Source: Ailanthus altissimus (Eukaryota; Streptophyta; Magnoliopsida; Sapindales; Simaroubaceae). Taken from it: DNA of 64,000 nt. The notes under the pieces were generated by a model. That model did no database searches, was not told the origin of the DNA, and saw only the letters and a program-made list of their open reading frames with translations. The translations under genes and the position numbers were made by a program. Where the stretch lies: contig OX327704.1 of the NCBI GenBank assembly GCA_946807835.1, positions 1,240,001 to 1,304,000 on the forward strand, in the 5' to 3' direction. Below, piece by piece: positions 11,260-23,980 of this stretch; positions within the stretch are counted from its first letter, which is position 1, and each line of letters starts with the position of its first letter.

Positions 11260-13326
11260 TGTTGGGGTTGGTGTTTACATGCCATCCCTGAATATACATA
11301 TACTTGTATATTTATACAAGTGTACATTCCCATTAAATCGCTTATACTCATTAATATGATACTATGCAATGTAACGTTATTGACATTGTACGATCTGAAG
11401 GAGTTCAGATCAGATTTAAAGCAGTTTAGATAAGGGCCTACAGTTAGCCATGCTGAGAGATATAAATGCTAAATGTTAGCACAGTTAAGTATTAGTTGGT
11501 TATAATACTCAGCAGAACTAAGAGTTGAAGCGTTGTCTGTAATGGGACACAAACCTGAGAATATATTAGTAACTGTATAGTTGCAAGAGTTGTAATTGGG
11601 TGCTAGGAAATATTAGTTGCGCAAGTATGTTCTCGAATAATTGTCCCTGATCTGTTTCTACCGATGCGGGTCTGTCATTGGATACTTTTATATATAGATC
11701 AGCATATGTCGTACCTATAGGATATAGATGGTTATTCCTAGCCGATCATGAGCTTAGAGCTCGTATTGACATATAGGTATCTTGTTAGGACTGGATATGG
11801 GACGGACTTACGAGGGCTTTCGATAGACATCCTATATAAGCCGTCAACGGAGGGTCCTCTCGAGTTAAGTAGTATATGTGGTCCTTTGACCTGAGTATCA
11901 CGGTGGGCTTGTAAGTGATCCACTATACTTTGGTTTCACGCATGTCACAAACATTTCATGGTGTAACCGTTAGGTGTCGCTAGGTATAGTATGATATTTA
12001 TAGAGTTCGGTGTGTACAAATATAGGATCCGTTAGTTCGTATAGGGAGTTCGATATCCAGATGCTTCAAGACTATATCTCAAAAAGTCTTGTGGCCACAA
12101 TCAATCATCCCGGGAAAGAGTTTCGTCAGGGTAGAACAAATATGGTAAAGGAGTTTGCACATATTGTTAAGTGAGATACGAGTCTAGAGATAAGACATAG
12201 ATGAGTACTAGAAGATTTGATGATGATAATCTATATCCCCGCACATTCAGGATATCATGACGGAAGGACTATACGTATGCGTTGTAACCTCAACTTGTAT
12301 GGTTCAATGCACTGATTTATATATCCGTGACGTGTGTGTGAGACATTGCTCATGGACTGATAAAATAGTTCCATTTGACGAATCGAACGTAGGACCTAGG
12401 GAGTCCTACAATATGGAGTATACTTGTTGTGCACTGGAGGAGCGTGTAGCTTAAAATGTTTAATATAACAATATTAAGTAATACCACGTGAATGATTAGT
12501 CAATAATTGTTATTTACTAATTGTATAATTTAGTGGCACATTGTGGACCATCAGTTGAGTTTACTCAAGTGTAAAATTTGGTGAGACCCACTGAAAGAAA
12601 AACTTGATAACCATTCGTGAGGGATAAAATAATTATTTTATACTTTATTTATTTAATGGTTAAATAATCAAAATATTTCTCTTATATTATTATATAATAT
12701 ATTATTATATTATGTTATATATATTAATAGTTTAATTTTGAGTGACAAATAGTTACCACCCATTTGTAATATTTAATTATTATTATATATATTTTATATT
12801 ATATAATATATTATATTAATATTTTAATATATATATTATATATATATATATAAAGAGAGAGAAATGAGAAAAAGAAAAAAATATGTGTGTGTTTGTTAAC
12901 CGAGAGAAGCAGAGGAGAAATGGACAAGAAGAAAAAAAAAAGAAGAAAGAAAGAAAAGAAAAGAAAGAAAAAGAAGAAGAAAAAAAGGTTTTTTATATAT
13001 TTAATTGAAGTAACGGTAGATTGATTCAAATTTTTTATATCTTATCTTTTTAGAGAAAATGATAAAAACATACATCGGTTATTTTGTAATTAGAACTGTC
13101 TGCGAGTTAATATCTATGAGGACTCTAAAAAATTACGTGTATAACTTTATACGTTGAGATAAATTATTTACTTTATAAATATATTAATGTAATTAATATA
13201 TTTTATTTATTATATTTATTATAAATTTTATATTTTCGTTAAATTTAAATATATATTTAATAAATATTTAAATAATAAACACAATAATATATACATACAC
13301 CCACGTACTTTAAATTTACAACAACA
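11260..13326 (+). repeat. Right LTR of the Copia element
   Basis: Begins TGTTGGGGTTGG directly after the purine tract GTGGGAGAT (11251-11259) and ends at ACAACA before the AAAAC target duplication (13327-13331). Partner of 2707-4858. TATA-like sequence and a purine-rich tract recur at about 12836-12990. The long frames on the minus strand here translate low-complexity tract and are not genes. Confidence 0.92.
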
Positions 13327-13331
13327 AAAAC

Positions 13332-16149
13332 TACACAAAAGTTGCCATTAAAATAAGTCTCCAAGTGCATAACAACTCGTTATTTAAGAAGAAAAATGCC
13401 AACCACATAACTCTTGGATAGTTAGGTTGTCCACATTTTGTTTTTTTTCTTTTCAATTAAAATTATATTGTATTTGCATTTATGTAGAAATCATGATTAC
13501 TATAAAAATTGTCTGTGGAACGAATCTATGAACGCAAGTATGTACTAATTGATTCAATTTGTAAAATTTTTAAAATCACATAAAAAGAAAATTTAAACTC
13601 CTTTCAAATTTGATTGGGAAGAGATTTACTTATATTCTAAATAATTAAAAAAAGTTAAAAAATTAGTTAAAAAAAAATGAACATAAAAATAACATAGAAT
13701 TACATTTAACTATTTACCTTAGCGCTAAAATTTGTATACCCATTGGTTTAAATCAAGAGGTTCTAACCCTGATAAAAGTTGTGGCAATTTTAATTACTCA
13801 AATTATTGAAAGATCAATTTTCATTGCTTATATTGAAAGAACATCATTATAATTAATTGATATTTATGTTTAATATTTAATATTTAAAATGTAATACTTG
13901 TATAAAGAAATGAAATTTGATACTCCTAATATATGTTGTAACGGAGGTATTGACATAGAAGATGCTGTAAAAATGTGATAAAAATGTAGCAACACATGAT
14001 AATTAATGATTAAACATGATCACAGAAATTAAGACTTTCTCGTCAATACTTGTGATTGAATAACATAAGTTAGAAATTATAATCTAACCTACCCTATGTT
14101 TAATCATTTTTATTTAACTTATCTACTTTTTAAATGGGTGTACTTAGAAGTATATTGATTTTGGAGTAAGTACCCTTTGAGGCCCATTGGTATTGTTCTG
14201 CAGTGTATATGTTCAACCCATTGAGAATTAATTTATGGATAATTATATTATTTTGCGTTTAAATCGAACTTTTGATTGCTCAAAATAAAACTTTTGAATT
14301 TAATTAGCATGAAAAAAAGGTATTCAATTATAGTTTTGTGGGACTCATAATTTCTAAAGAGGTTTCCTAGCATCTAGTAGGACTGAGGTGGGAGAATTTT
14401 AAAAGTGGGTATTTTTTTTATAGAACCAAGTAAATAAAATAAAAGGTTGGATCAATTTGGTTTAGTTTTATTTTTGGTTTCATTTTAATTTTAATTTTTG
14501 AAAATAAAATAATTTGATTGGATTCAAAATTTATAAAGTAAAATTGAAGTAGACAAAAAAAAAATTGATATAAATTTAAAATTGAATTGAATTTGTTCAA
14601 TTTTATAAAGAGAGATTTCTTTCAACATGTATAGAATCTAGCAATTTAATTTTAAGTTTACCATTTTTTTAAGATCAAACCGACCCAAAATTAACTTTCT
14701 TAATTAATCTCAGTGTCATTTTAAGAACAAAATTGTGTTTCCTCAATTCATTTTGATAGGCTAATAATAGATAATATTTAATAATATAAAAAGAGATCCA
14801 ATCTTTTATAACCAAATCTTTGAAAGGTGCCACAATGTACTCAATTTTACTTAGTCACAATAGTTATGTGATTGTTAATATAAATTAAATTTTAAATTAC
14901 TTCAAAGAAAATAAAATCTAACAACTTTAAGTTGAAAAACTCCATCCTGTATAAATAATTTAAAAATATATTTACATATAATTTTTGACATAATAAATTG
15001 ACATTTGTGAATACAAAATGAACATTTTTGAAAGGGACTAAATTAAAGGTAATTCATTAACTTTATTAGTTTACCATTTAATTTAAAATTTTAAATTGAT
15101 AGGTGAAAGTTCAGCATTAATATTAAAGACAAGTCTTTAATAGTCTCTTTCACATGAAAAATAAATTTAAGTAAATCTGAATTAGATAAATCTCCCGTTT
15201 TGTAGACAAAAAGTTAAAAAATTAAAAAATTAACTGAAAATAAAAATTTGGAGGTTCGGACTCAAAACCTTGATTCTGATACTATATTACTTTATCATTC
15301 AACTTAAAAAATTTAAATAGGTGAATGTCTAAATATTAATATTAAAACAAGTCTTTAATAAACTTAATAGAGAAAAATCTGGTTGTTAATAACTAACACA
15401 AGTTATGTTCTAAAGATAAGCTCTAAATTAGCTCTGTATTTTACAATAATTATAAAACAAATTGTGAGGTAACACCATATATAAAAAAGAAGGAGAGAAA
15501 ATCAAGTCCAAAGTCATGACGAATTGCCAAATTTAAAATATTATATAATTTAATATTTTCCAAATTCGTCAGAATGTATAATTAACATTCACTCAAATGG
15601 CATTTTTAATTTCTTAAGCACATCTGTTTCAATAAAATTTTGTGTGCATATTTTTTTCGGAAAATTATCTTTTTTTTCTTTTTCAAAGGTTTTAAATGAG
15701 AATAAGAAATTTCACCTATTAGTATAACTTCTTACCCCTTAAATCTTATTTGAACTTGGGCGATTATGGGTGCATTGCATTTTAATGACCACTTGAACTA
15801 AGAACTGAATGCTAGAAAAATTACAATTTAATTCTTAAAGTTTAGTTAAAATATTCAATTAGTTGATATCATATTTTATTTAGTCTTTGCTGATTAAAAA
15901 AATAATGTTTGAAGTGTACTTTTAAGATAGTAAAATAAATTGATATGTTTAATAATTATAAATTATTACATATTTAATTAAATTTATCTAATATCCTAAA
16001 AAAATGTTTTGTGGATTTTTTATTTATAAAAACATACTAATTGACGTATTTTAAAAAGTATAATGACTAACCGAATAATTTAAACAAATATATGCTATTA
16101 AATTAATGTTTTTTTAATAAAATATTTAAGACGATGCATGCATTATTTC
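13332..16149. repeat. Dispersed AT-rich repeat (family R), copy A
   Basis: No coding sequence is seen. From about 13915 the region matches 33570-33970, 36960-37383 and 39380-41640, for example ATATGTTGTAACGGAGGT near 13930 and AATTTAATTAGCATGAAAAA near 14298. From 15128 to 16149 it also matches 52515-53530, including a stretch with GACTCAAAACCTTGATTCTG near 15260. The family has at least five partial copies here. Its class is not evident: I see no terminal inverted repeats, LTRs or protein traces. Confidence 0.7.
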
Positions 16150-16400
16150 TTTTTTGAGGCAAATATCATATATTAATTGAAAATATCTTCAAGTACAAAC
16201 TGATTCACAGTACTGGGGCCGGGCCATACCATATACAATTATAATACTACTTCATCAGAGCTAACTTGGCCAAACTTTGTGCCACTCTATTGCCAACCCT
16301 TGGGCTATACAAAATATTATATGTAGAGAATTGATTCATATAAAACAACACATCATGATATACAAGTTCTATTTCAATTAAGGGATGTATTTGAGCGTGA
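16150..16400 (-). pseudogene. LINE RNase H-like tail
   Basis: The minus strand encodes a run resembling the C-terminal end of plant LINE-encoded RNase H domains: PRVGNRVAQSLAKLALM at about 16310-16260 (family pattern R-x-N-x-VAH-LAK-A). It is followed by a tryptophan-centred tail. The histidine usual in VAH is glutamine here, and stops follow. Related tails lie at 53530-53760 and, more decayed, 43035-43232. It is a 5'-truncated insertion or part of the larger duplicated segment, and has no function expected. Confidence 0.7.
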
Positions 16401-16405
16401 ATTAA

Positions 16406-16915
16406 GAATGTCAAAATTCAAATTCGAAACTGGATTTGAATTCAAGTTTTGTTTAATTTAGATTCAGTTTTTTTAATAAACTCAAATTTAAATTTTACTT
16501 AGATTTTTTTTTTTTGAATTGGATTGGATTCAAGTTTAAACCCAAGTTGAATTCATCGAATCTAAGTTTAAACCTATTTTTTTATTTATAGTTTTGTTCA
16601 AATATTTAGCTAAAATTTGAACTTTAAAAATATTTATTTTATAATATAATTGTTAGATTTTTATATATATATATATTAGAGATTAAAAATTTTAAGAATT
16701 AATTTAGAATTTTTTTAAAAAAATTAATAAAATTAAGATTTGGATTCGGGCTAAATTTTAGGATTTCGATCTCGCTTGGATTTGAATTTTCTAAAATAGA
16801 AAAAATTTAGATTCGAAAAAAGTCTAAATTTTTAAGAGATAAATTTTAAATCCAAGCTAAATTCGATTTTAAATTTTTTCAACTTCAATCAAGATTTGAG
16901 CCAAATTACTATCCC
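16406..16915. mobile_element. MITE with TAA target duplication
   Basis: A 510-bp AT-rich element flanked by TAA at 16403-16405 and 16916-16918. Terminal sequences GAATGTCAAAATT and, inverted from the far end, GGATAGTAATTTG form a weak terminal inverted repeat. The core around TTGAACTTTAAAAATATTTA (16618-16637) matches the MITE at 28614-29076. The 3-bp TAA duplication suggests PIF/Harbinger mobilisation, which is inference because no transposase is present. Confidence 0.65.
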
Positions 16916-16918
16916 TAA

Positions 16919-17244
16919 ATTGAATGTTATCAGTATCATTAAAGGTATTAGATATTACCTCCGCACACTTTCTACCCGACTCCTTTCCCAAAAAATGCCC
17001 CTATCTTACCACTATAACTTCTGCAAGTTGAACAAGAGAGAGAGAGAAATATATATATATATATTATTCATCTTTAATCTTTAAAAACGTTAAATAAATC
17101 ATGCATCTTTAATTTGTAGAAATAGTAAAATAAATTAATTCTTAGCTTCTTATTTTCGACACATTTGAGGTTTGTATTTTATGAATCTTAATTCACTAGA
17201 ACGCATGATTCAATGATAAAGAATAAATGTAAGCATATCATCAT
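16919..17244. other. Non-coding spacer
   Basis: AT-rich with a short GA-then-TA microsatellite at 17035-17066. The 62-codon frame at 16896-17084 crosses the MITE border and the microsatellite and is not a gene. Nothing else recognised. Confidence 0.6.
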
Positions 17245-17473
17245 TTTGTGTTTGAAGTAAAACAAAATGTAATTATCTGAATTTTTTTTTTAAAAATTAT
17301 TGATGGATGATTATGTTATTTTGGGTTTAAAGTGAACTTTTGATTGCTCAAAATAAGACTTTGGAATTTAATTAGCATGAAAAAAGGCTTTTAATTATAG
17401 TTTCGTAGGGCTCGATGATTTTTAAAGAGGTTGTCTAGTAGTATTATGGTGGGTGAATTTTAAAAGTGGGTAT
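17245..17473. repeat. Family R fragment, left of an insertion
   Basis: Matches the start of the family R units at 31594, 37384 and 40030 (ATTTTGTGTTTGAAGTAAAAC, then AATTTAATTAGCATGAAAAA). It breaks at the GGTAT target site and resumes at 21222, where TTTTTTTATAGAACC continues the family sequence. Confidence 0.8.
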
Positions 17474-20400
17474 TGTTGGAGCTGGTGCTCACGTGCCATT
17501 CCAATATTGTATGAATATTAATTGTTAATATTTATACAATAAACATTTCGAATAAAGATTGTTAATATCATATTAATATGGTAGAATGCTTGTAACATTA
17601 CAGACATTGTTTGATCTGAAATAGTTCAGATCTGGTTTAAAGGAGTTTAGACCAGAACTAATAGTTATCAAAGCTGAGAGTTATAAATGCTAATAGTTAG
17701 CACTGTTAATAGTTATCAGTTTATAAGAGTCAGCGATGTTTAAAGAGTTAGAACTTTGTCTATAATGAGACAAAGACCTGAGAATATACTTATAATGATA
17801 TAGTTGCAAAGAGTTGCAATAGGTGCTAAGAAATATCATTATGTAAGTATGTGTTTACGCTCAAAATATAACGCGGCTATCACAGTATAGATTGAGGTGT
17901 CGATCCCACGAAGAAGCTCTTGGCAAAATAGGTTAGTGAAGTAAAATATTAAAGCAGTAGCAAAGGGTTAATTGATTTAAACGGATGAGATAGAATTGTC
18001 TATGAATTGAGGAAAATGTCTTATGATGATTTAAGCAAGGCTTTGAGAATCACAATTATGCTTTATAAATCTACTTTATACTTTGATTCGATATTTATAA
18101 CTCAACTGAAAGTTTTACGTTCCAAACAATCAATCGGAAGGTATGTAATATATAGCACATTTGATAACACATGTATTTGATTTAGTTAAACTCTTTGCAA
18201 GCATTAACACACATCATGTTATTTATACAAGTTATCTAAGATCGACAATATATCATTTTGACAATATTGCAGTAAAAGATTAACTTGAATATCAAACATT
18301 TATTGCCCTTACATGTTATCCAAGATCGACAATATATCAAATTGACAATACTGCAGTAAAAGATTAACATATAAAACAATATAACCAGTAACAATTATAA
18401 ATCAACATGAATCACATAAGAAAAGTATGACTGAACATATATGAGACATGAGAATTATAACCTCTGGATTATAGAAAATAAAATAGATAAGAGTTTAATC
18501 AAAACCAAACTTACAACATTTATAGCTCTTGACACCGAATCAAAGCATGGAAGTAGATTTACTACACATAAAAGTTCATCTCTTAGCCTTGCTAGGAACT
18601 CTAGCCTAAATTACAATACATGTTAATGAGAATAAAATAAGAGAGAAATTATCTATTAAAAACGTCCTAAGGGTCTCCTTATATAGGCAATGAATGGACA
18701 TATGTCATGGATGACATCAATCTTCAATAGTTTTAAGCCAATAACTCGTGTATCCACTTGCAGCACATTTTTGATAATGTAAATGATCAATTCAGCTTCT
18801 GCAGCCGACATGAAAGTTGTATAATTTTGACTCTTCTTTCCATAGGCACTGATTTCATGCAAATTGGATGAGTATCCAATGAGATATGAGCAAAATTCCA
18901 AAGATACATCAGAATTCGGCCAACAACCATTTTACCCACTTGCAATGCGATTTGGTCCATGATAACGGCTGATTTGGACTTTACCATAAACATACGAGTT
19001 GTTGATAGTAAAGTCAGCAATTCACAGCTTCAAGAATTATACCAATTGAGTACGTATTTTGTGAGATACGGTCCAAATACGTGAATTGGGTCAAGCTGGG
19101 TAAGAGTTGTAGTCCGATTCTGTTGTATCTCAATTTTTGGCCCATAACATGTTGGATTTGGCTTTTCCACTATTCTTCAAATTTGTGTAAGATTGAGTCA
19201 TGTTGCACCAGGTTCAAGAATTTCTTCATTTCGATTTCTACATTGAGAGTTATGTCCAGTTTACCTAAACCTGTCCAAATAACATTCATTAATCACAATT
19301 TAAGGAGAACACTTTATTTCAAGCTAAAAATACAGAAAACACTAAAATTAGCGACATTAAATGGTGATTGAATCTCTTAACAACATGCATTTTCATGTGT
19401 TCATCAGTATGTCTCAAATATAATGTTCCTGATCTATGATCACCAATGCGGGTCTGTCGGTGAATTCACAATATATAGATTAATGTATGTCTATATCTGA
19501 CTAGTTCAGATGGTTGTTCTTAGCTGACCATGAGCTTAGAGCTTGTATAGACATGCGGGTATCCAGTCAGGACTGGATACTGAACAGACTCATGAGGACC
19601 CCAATAGATATCCTATGAAACCGTCAAAGGAAGGTCCTCTCGAGTTGAGTAGTAATCGTGGTCCTTTGACCTGAGCGCCACGGTGGTCTTGTGAGTGATC
19701 CATCATGCTTTGGTTCCACATATGTCAGAGACCTTTCATGGTCTGACCGCTATGTGTCGCTTGGTATGGTCCGATGCTCATGGAGTCTGGTGTGCGTAGA
19801 TAAGGGATCCATCAGCTTACGTAGGTAAGTTGTATATCCGATGCTCCGAGATTGTATTTCATAAAGTCTTGTGGCCACAAGCATAAACCCGGGAAAAGAG
19901 TTTCCCACAGGGTTAAACAATATAGCAAAAATGTTTGCGTATATTGTTTATCGAGATACGAATCTGGAGATAAGATTATTGGATGAGCAAATGGGATTTG
20001 ATGGTGCTGATCTATATCCCCGCACATCCAGGGTATAAATGATGGAAGGATTATACGTATACGTTATGACCTCAACTTGTATGGTCTGACACGCTGATTT
20101 GTAATATTCGTAACGTGTGCGTGGGGCATCGATTACGGATTAATAGAATAATTCCATTTGACAAATCAGGTGTGGACCTAGAGAGTCCCAATATGAAATG
20201 TACTCTTTGAGCACTTGAGCAGTGTACCGTATTGAATTGTTCAATACAGTATAATTCAGCAATTACTAAGGTTACATTAACTAAAGTATATGGTTAAATG
20301 GTGGGACACACTTTAGGTTAACTTGGTAACCTAGTAAGGATATAAAAGTAATTTCACTTTATGATTATTTAATTGTTAAATAATTAAAATAAATATTTAT

Positions 20401-21221
20401 TTATTTAATTGTTAAATAAATGATTTAACTTAACTAAGGTTAAAAGTTAACCAAATGGTTAAGTTAAGTTAACCTTACTTAAAGGTTAAGTAAAGGTTAA
20501 CCTAACCATGATTAAGTTAGTTAACTATGGTTAAATTAATTAAATATTTATTAACTTAAAGGTTAAGTTAAAATAATCTAACTATGGTTAAATGTTAACT
20601 AAGGTTAGGTTAAGCCAAATGAAATGCAAATGAAATTCAAATTAGTTTGGAATTTATGCATTAGTATATAAAGTGAAATGAAATTGAAAATCATTAAGTT
20701 TTGAAATTATTTTAAATTTTAGGTTTTGCATTTTGGGAGCCAATTCAATTTGAGAAATTGAAATTGTGTTTTAAGTGTTAGAACAATAAAACAAACTAGA
20801 TAAATGGTTACTAAATATAATAACTAAAAACAAGATTTGTTTTATTTATTCAAGAGTTGAATAAAAGGAAAAACAAATTTGATTAAGTTAAATTGTTTAA
20901 CTTTAAAAAATGTTTAAGAGTTAAACATATATGCTGGATTAAAATGCTGCCATTCTAGACAATCAAACCCACCCTTGTTGATTGCTAGGATTGATCAAAG
21001 ATTCATTTTATGGTGGACTTCAAAGAAAATTAATCAAAAGGCTTCATTGGTGATATTTCTCAATTTCGAATTTTCAGTTTAATCAAATGTTATTTTCTGT
21101 GTTCATTGTATATAATCTTCCGCTGTGCACATGTATGTATGAGATATGTATATTGTTTGTATGATGAACACAACCCACATGCAAGCACCCTAGTTTTATT
21201 TGTACAACCCATAACCTAACA
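17474..21221 (+). mobile_element. Copia solo LTR carrying a nested solo LTR
   Basis: Starts TGTTGGAGCTGGTGC and ends CCTAACA, flanked by GGTAT at 17469-17473 and 21222-21226. After removing the nested element (17852-19406 plus one GTATG) about 2.19 kb remain, matching the 2.07-2.25-kb LTRs at 2707, 11260 and 6448. Shared blocks include the ATCTGAA...TTCAGATC segment and AATGCGGGTCTGTCGG near 19446. No internal domain is present, so it is a solo LTR. The stretch 20330-20640 is rich in GGTTAA and TTAACC repeats. Reading frames inside are not genes. Confidence 0.92.
17852..19406 (-). mobile_element. Solo LTR nested in a Copia solo LTR
   Basis: Starts TGTTTACGCTC and ends TTCATCA, with the perfect target duplication GTATG at 17847-17851 and 19407-19411. 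On the minus strand it begins TGATGAACACATG and contains TATATAAGG near 18677, a fitting promoter. It ends with a GTGGGATCGACACC-type stretch followed by GCGTTATATTTTGAGCG. Ends of that kind occur on Athila/Tat-like Gypsy LTRs, so I suspect that class, but no coding part exists to confirm it. Inside are two near-identical stretches with AAGATCGACAATATATCA at 18239 and 18310. Confidence 0.85.
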
Positions 21222-21442
21222 GGTATTTTTTTATAGAACCTAGCAAATTGAAAAAAGTTATGTTTGATTCGGTGTAGTTTTATTTTTGATTTTATTTTAA
21301 TTTTAATTTTTAAAAATTAATCAACTTAATTTGATTCGAAATTCAAAAAATAAAATTAAAATAAAGGAAAACATCGATAAAAATTAAAAAGTAAATTGAA
21401 TTGGTTTAATTCTATCAAGAAAGTCAATTTAAATCACTTCTG
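21222..21442. repeat. Family R fragment, right of the insertion
   Basis: Continues the family R sequence interrupted at 17473 (TTTTTTATAGAACC, then an ATTAATCAACTTAATTTGATT-type stretch; compare 40290-40470). It ends where another Copia LTR begins. Confidence 0.75.
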
Positions 21443-22581
21443 ATGTTAAATATGTAATATTATTTTGTGTTTTTAAAATATGTATAATAATTTTTTAAAA
21501 TTTTTTTATTAATAAAATTTATTCATACATATAATTGAGCATACATTAATGAGCTTATGTTTATAAAGTATATGATTTATGTATTAAGCATATGATGCTA
21601 ATATAGAAAGTATATATTATAAGTTCTTTATAAATTAAAATTTTATTCACAACCATTAATAATAAGGGCAATTCATTATGTAATACTGTAGTTTTTTTAT
21701 ATTTTATAATAGAAGATTTTCCTTAATCATCGAAGTAGAGATTTTGAATAAAGAAAATTAGTGTATATGATATATTTAATGAGATTACTATGAGTTTTGA
21801 TCTAATTAATTAAATGTCGTTGATTTTAATTCACAAAAAATTTAATAAGATTGATTGACCTTAATTTTAATCAAGTAATAAACTTAGAATCATTTATTGT
21901 GTCTTTTTAGTTATTACAGAGTGAAATCCATATAAATGGTTAAAATTTCGATAGCTTGAAAATATAATTTCATGGACCGTAAAAACATATATTTGTAAGA
22001 TGAAATTTACTTAATGATGTTACCTAAGCTGATTGCAGTGTTTAATTATTTAAATCTATGACACAATTTATTTAATAAATTATTTATTAAATAATAATAT
22101 TTATTTACAAATATAGACTTATTGAAATATGATTATTAAATTATTCAATAACTTAGGAGTGAAAAGGTAATTAAAGAGGCAAGTTTTAACTAAAACCATT
22201 ACATAGAGAGCTCAAATTCAGACTACTTTAAAGAACTCAATTTTTCTCTTTTCTATTCGGGTAGAAAGAGAAAGAGAGATAGTAAAAATGACAGTTTATA
22301 GAGAAAAATAGTTCTAGAAAGAGAAAATTATGTAGAGAAAAAGTGAGAGAATGTATTAGAATATATCTATAATTTTATTTTGAGATATAGTACAGTATTG
22401 AGTTTATTGTTCAACTCAAAAAGTGAATATAAGTTTAAGAAAATTAAACTATTATAAATATTTGGTGTTTTATTTTTGATTTTATTTTTTTATTATCTAT
22501 TGTTATTTATTTTTAAATTTTGAATCTTAGATAAGAGAGCGGATTTTCAATAGTGCTATTAGAACACGAATTTCTAACAAG
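21443..22581 (+). mobile_element. Copia LTR, second family, isolated
   Basis: Starts TGTTAAATATGTAATATT and ends near GAATTTCTAACA. The first ~580 bp match the 3' LTR at 50789-51375 (shared ATATAATTGAGCATACATTA-type stretch and the GAAGTAGAGATTTTGAATA block). Length about 1.14 kb. The left flank is family R, but that family does not resume on the right and the flanking 5-mers (TCTGA, AGTAC) do not match. A later deletion or rearrangement removed the right flank. Confidence 0.7.
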
Positions 22582-23249
22582 TACCATATGTACTTTAACA
22601 ACATCTTTTTTCTTCTAAATTTACATTACTAAAAAAAATAATAAAATTATATAATTTCTAATCAAAATCACTGTAATTCCTCAAAGAACCCTAATTCTCT
22701 TTTGTTTATTAACCCCAACACAATTTCTAATTTGTCTCTAGCTATCATTAAAATTAGAAACACCCCATTTCTCTCTTACATTCCATTGACAATGAAAATA
22801 AGTATAAAAGATTCATCCAGACTCGATTTTGTTACAATGACTACACAGTTTAATAGCTCAAAACTCTCAAAACTTAATTACGCACATAATTGTTATGAAA
22901 TTACCTAGAAAATTTTGAGGTTTAAGAGAAAATACTGTCTGATTTCAATTTCCCGAAAGAAGTTATAACCATTAAAGTTGAATCATCTTAATATGGACAT
23001 ACCTCAAGATTCCAAAAGAATTGTTTCTTTCAATTATCTTGCAAGGATAGCAATATCTCACATGTCGAAACATTAGTATTAAGTAAATTCAGATGTTAGT
23101 GAATGGAGGATAAATGAACTTGTAGCAAATAATATTAAATGTTTTGGATTAAAAGACAAAGCCACTGGTCATTGTTCATACTCTTCCCATCATCCTCACA
23201 ATATTAAATTATCAAAATACTAATTTCACCTCCTTGCAAGAGTCCGGAG
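22582..23249. other. Spacer, nothing recognised
   Basis: AT-rich sequence with no domain match and no known repeat from elsewhere in the window. The 68-codon frame at 22702-22908 has no recognisable motif and I treat it as chance. Confidence 0.5.
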
Positions 23250-23970
23250 ATGAATTGAATTACTTATAGTGATTTCTTCAGGATCTTGTATCTGACAGTT
23301 GCCTTGGCATGGTTTCTAATTATCCGCCCAAATAAAATAATTATAGTGAAAAACATGACAGAGTTAAGACGAGAAGACCTAGTACCATTCCCACGTGGCC
23401 AAGGAAGATCAAATGGTGCAAATATCACCTATCAGTTGTGTTTTTTTATTTTTTATTTTTTTGCTTGAGAAGATGCAAACGAAAAGGTAAAATAATATAA
23501 CCATAAGCAAGCCACTACCGTAAAAGTGAAGGTTAAAGGAAATATAAAACTAAGACTTGAGTGAAAGACGAAGAAAAATTTAAAACGTAATTCGAGGGAG
23601 CAAATTAAAACAAGTTGTTTTGTCATTTAACCTAATCAAATTTACAAGACTATGCATTAAAAATAGTTGAACCCAAGTTAGAAAATTGTTATATATATCA
23701 AATATAAATATTATCTCAAATCTCAAATAATTGTAACATTACCATTTAATACAACAATAACAATCCTCTAGAAAGAGGGACCAAACCAACCTCCCAACAT
23801 GTGGAAGAACTAAACAATCCTTTATTCTTTTTAAACAAGGGATGGGACTTTAGCCTAACTTGAATCTAGTATATCGACAATTGACGTGCTGACACTAGCC
23901 ACCGAGTCATATTGGTGGTTAGCGAAAATTATTATATTTATTATGTATATGTATGCAAGATTTTCTTTTT
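23250..23970. repeat. 3' flank of the BBE-like locus, copy 1 of a tandem unit
   Basis: Two parts recur downstream in the same orientation. 23255-23430 matches 26205-26480 (ACAGTTGCCTTGGCATG, then CGAAGATCAAGTGG-type sequence). 23480-23960 matches 27990-28515 (AACGTAATTCGAGGGAGCAA; GGTGGTTAGCGAAAATTATT). This is the DNA just 3' of the BBE-like coding region on the minus strand, so it shows that the whole locus was tandemly duplicated. Confidence 0.85.
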
Positions 23971-23980
23971 TTCTTTAAAT

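Larger units (their letters stand above)
2707..13326 (+). mobile_element. Copia LTR retrotransposon with both LTRs, decayed
   Basis: An LTR of about 2.15 kb starts TGTTAGGGGTTGG at 2707 and a second starts TGTTGGGGTTGG at 11260. Both end in ACAACA. The element is flanked by AAAAC at 2702-2706 and 13327-13331, a 5-bp target duplication. An initiator-Met primer site begins at 4860, and a purine tract (GTGGGAGAT) abuts the right LTR. Internal pol remnants in the order integrase, reverse transcriptase, RNase H define Ty1/Copia. A 2,254-bp solo LTR sits in the internal region, so the original element was about 8.4 kb. Frames are broken throughout and the element cannot be autonomous. Confidence 0.93.

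Noticed and set aside
21443..22581. Solo LTR with a target duplication
   Set aside because: LTR identity holds, but the flanking 5-mers differ and family R does not resume on the right, so solo status cannot be claimed.
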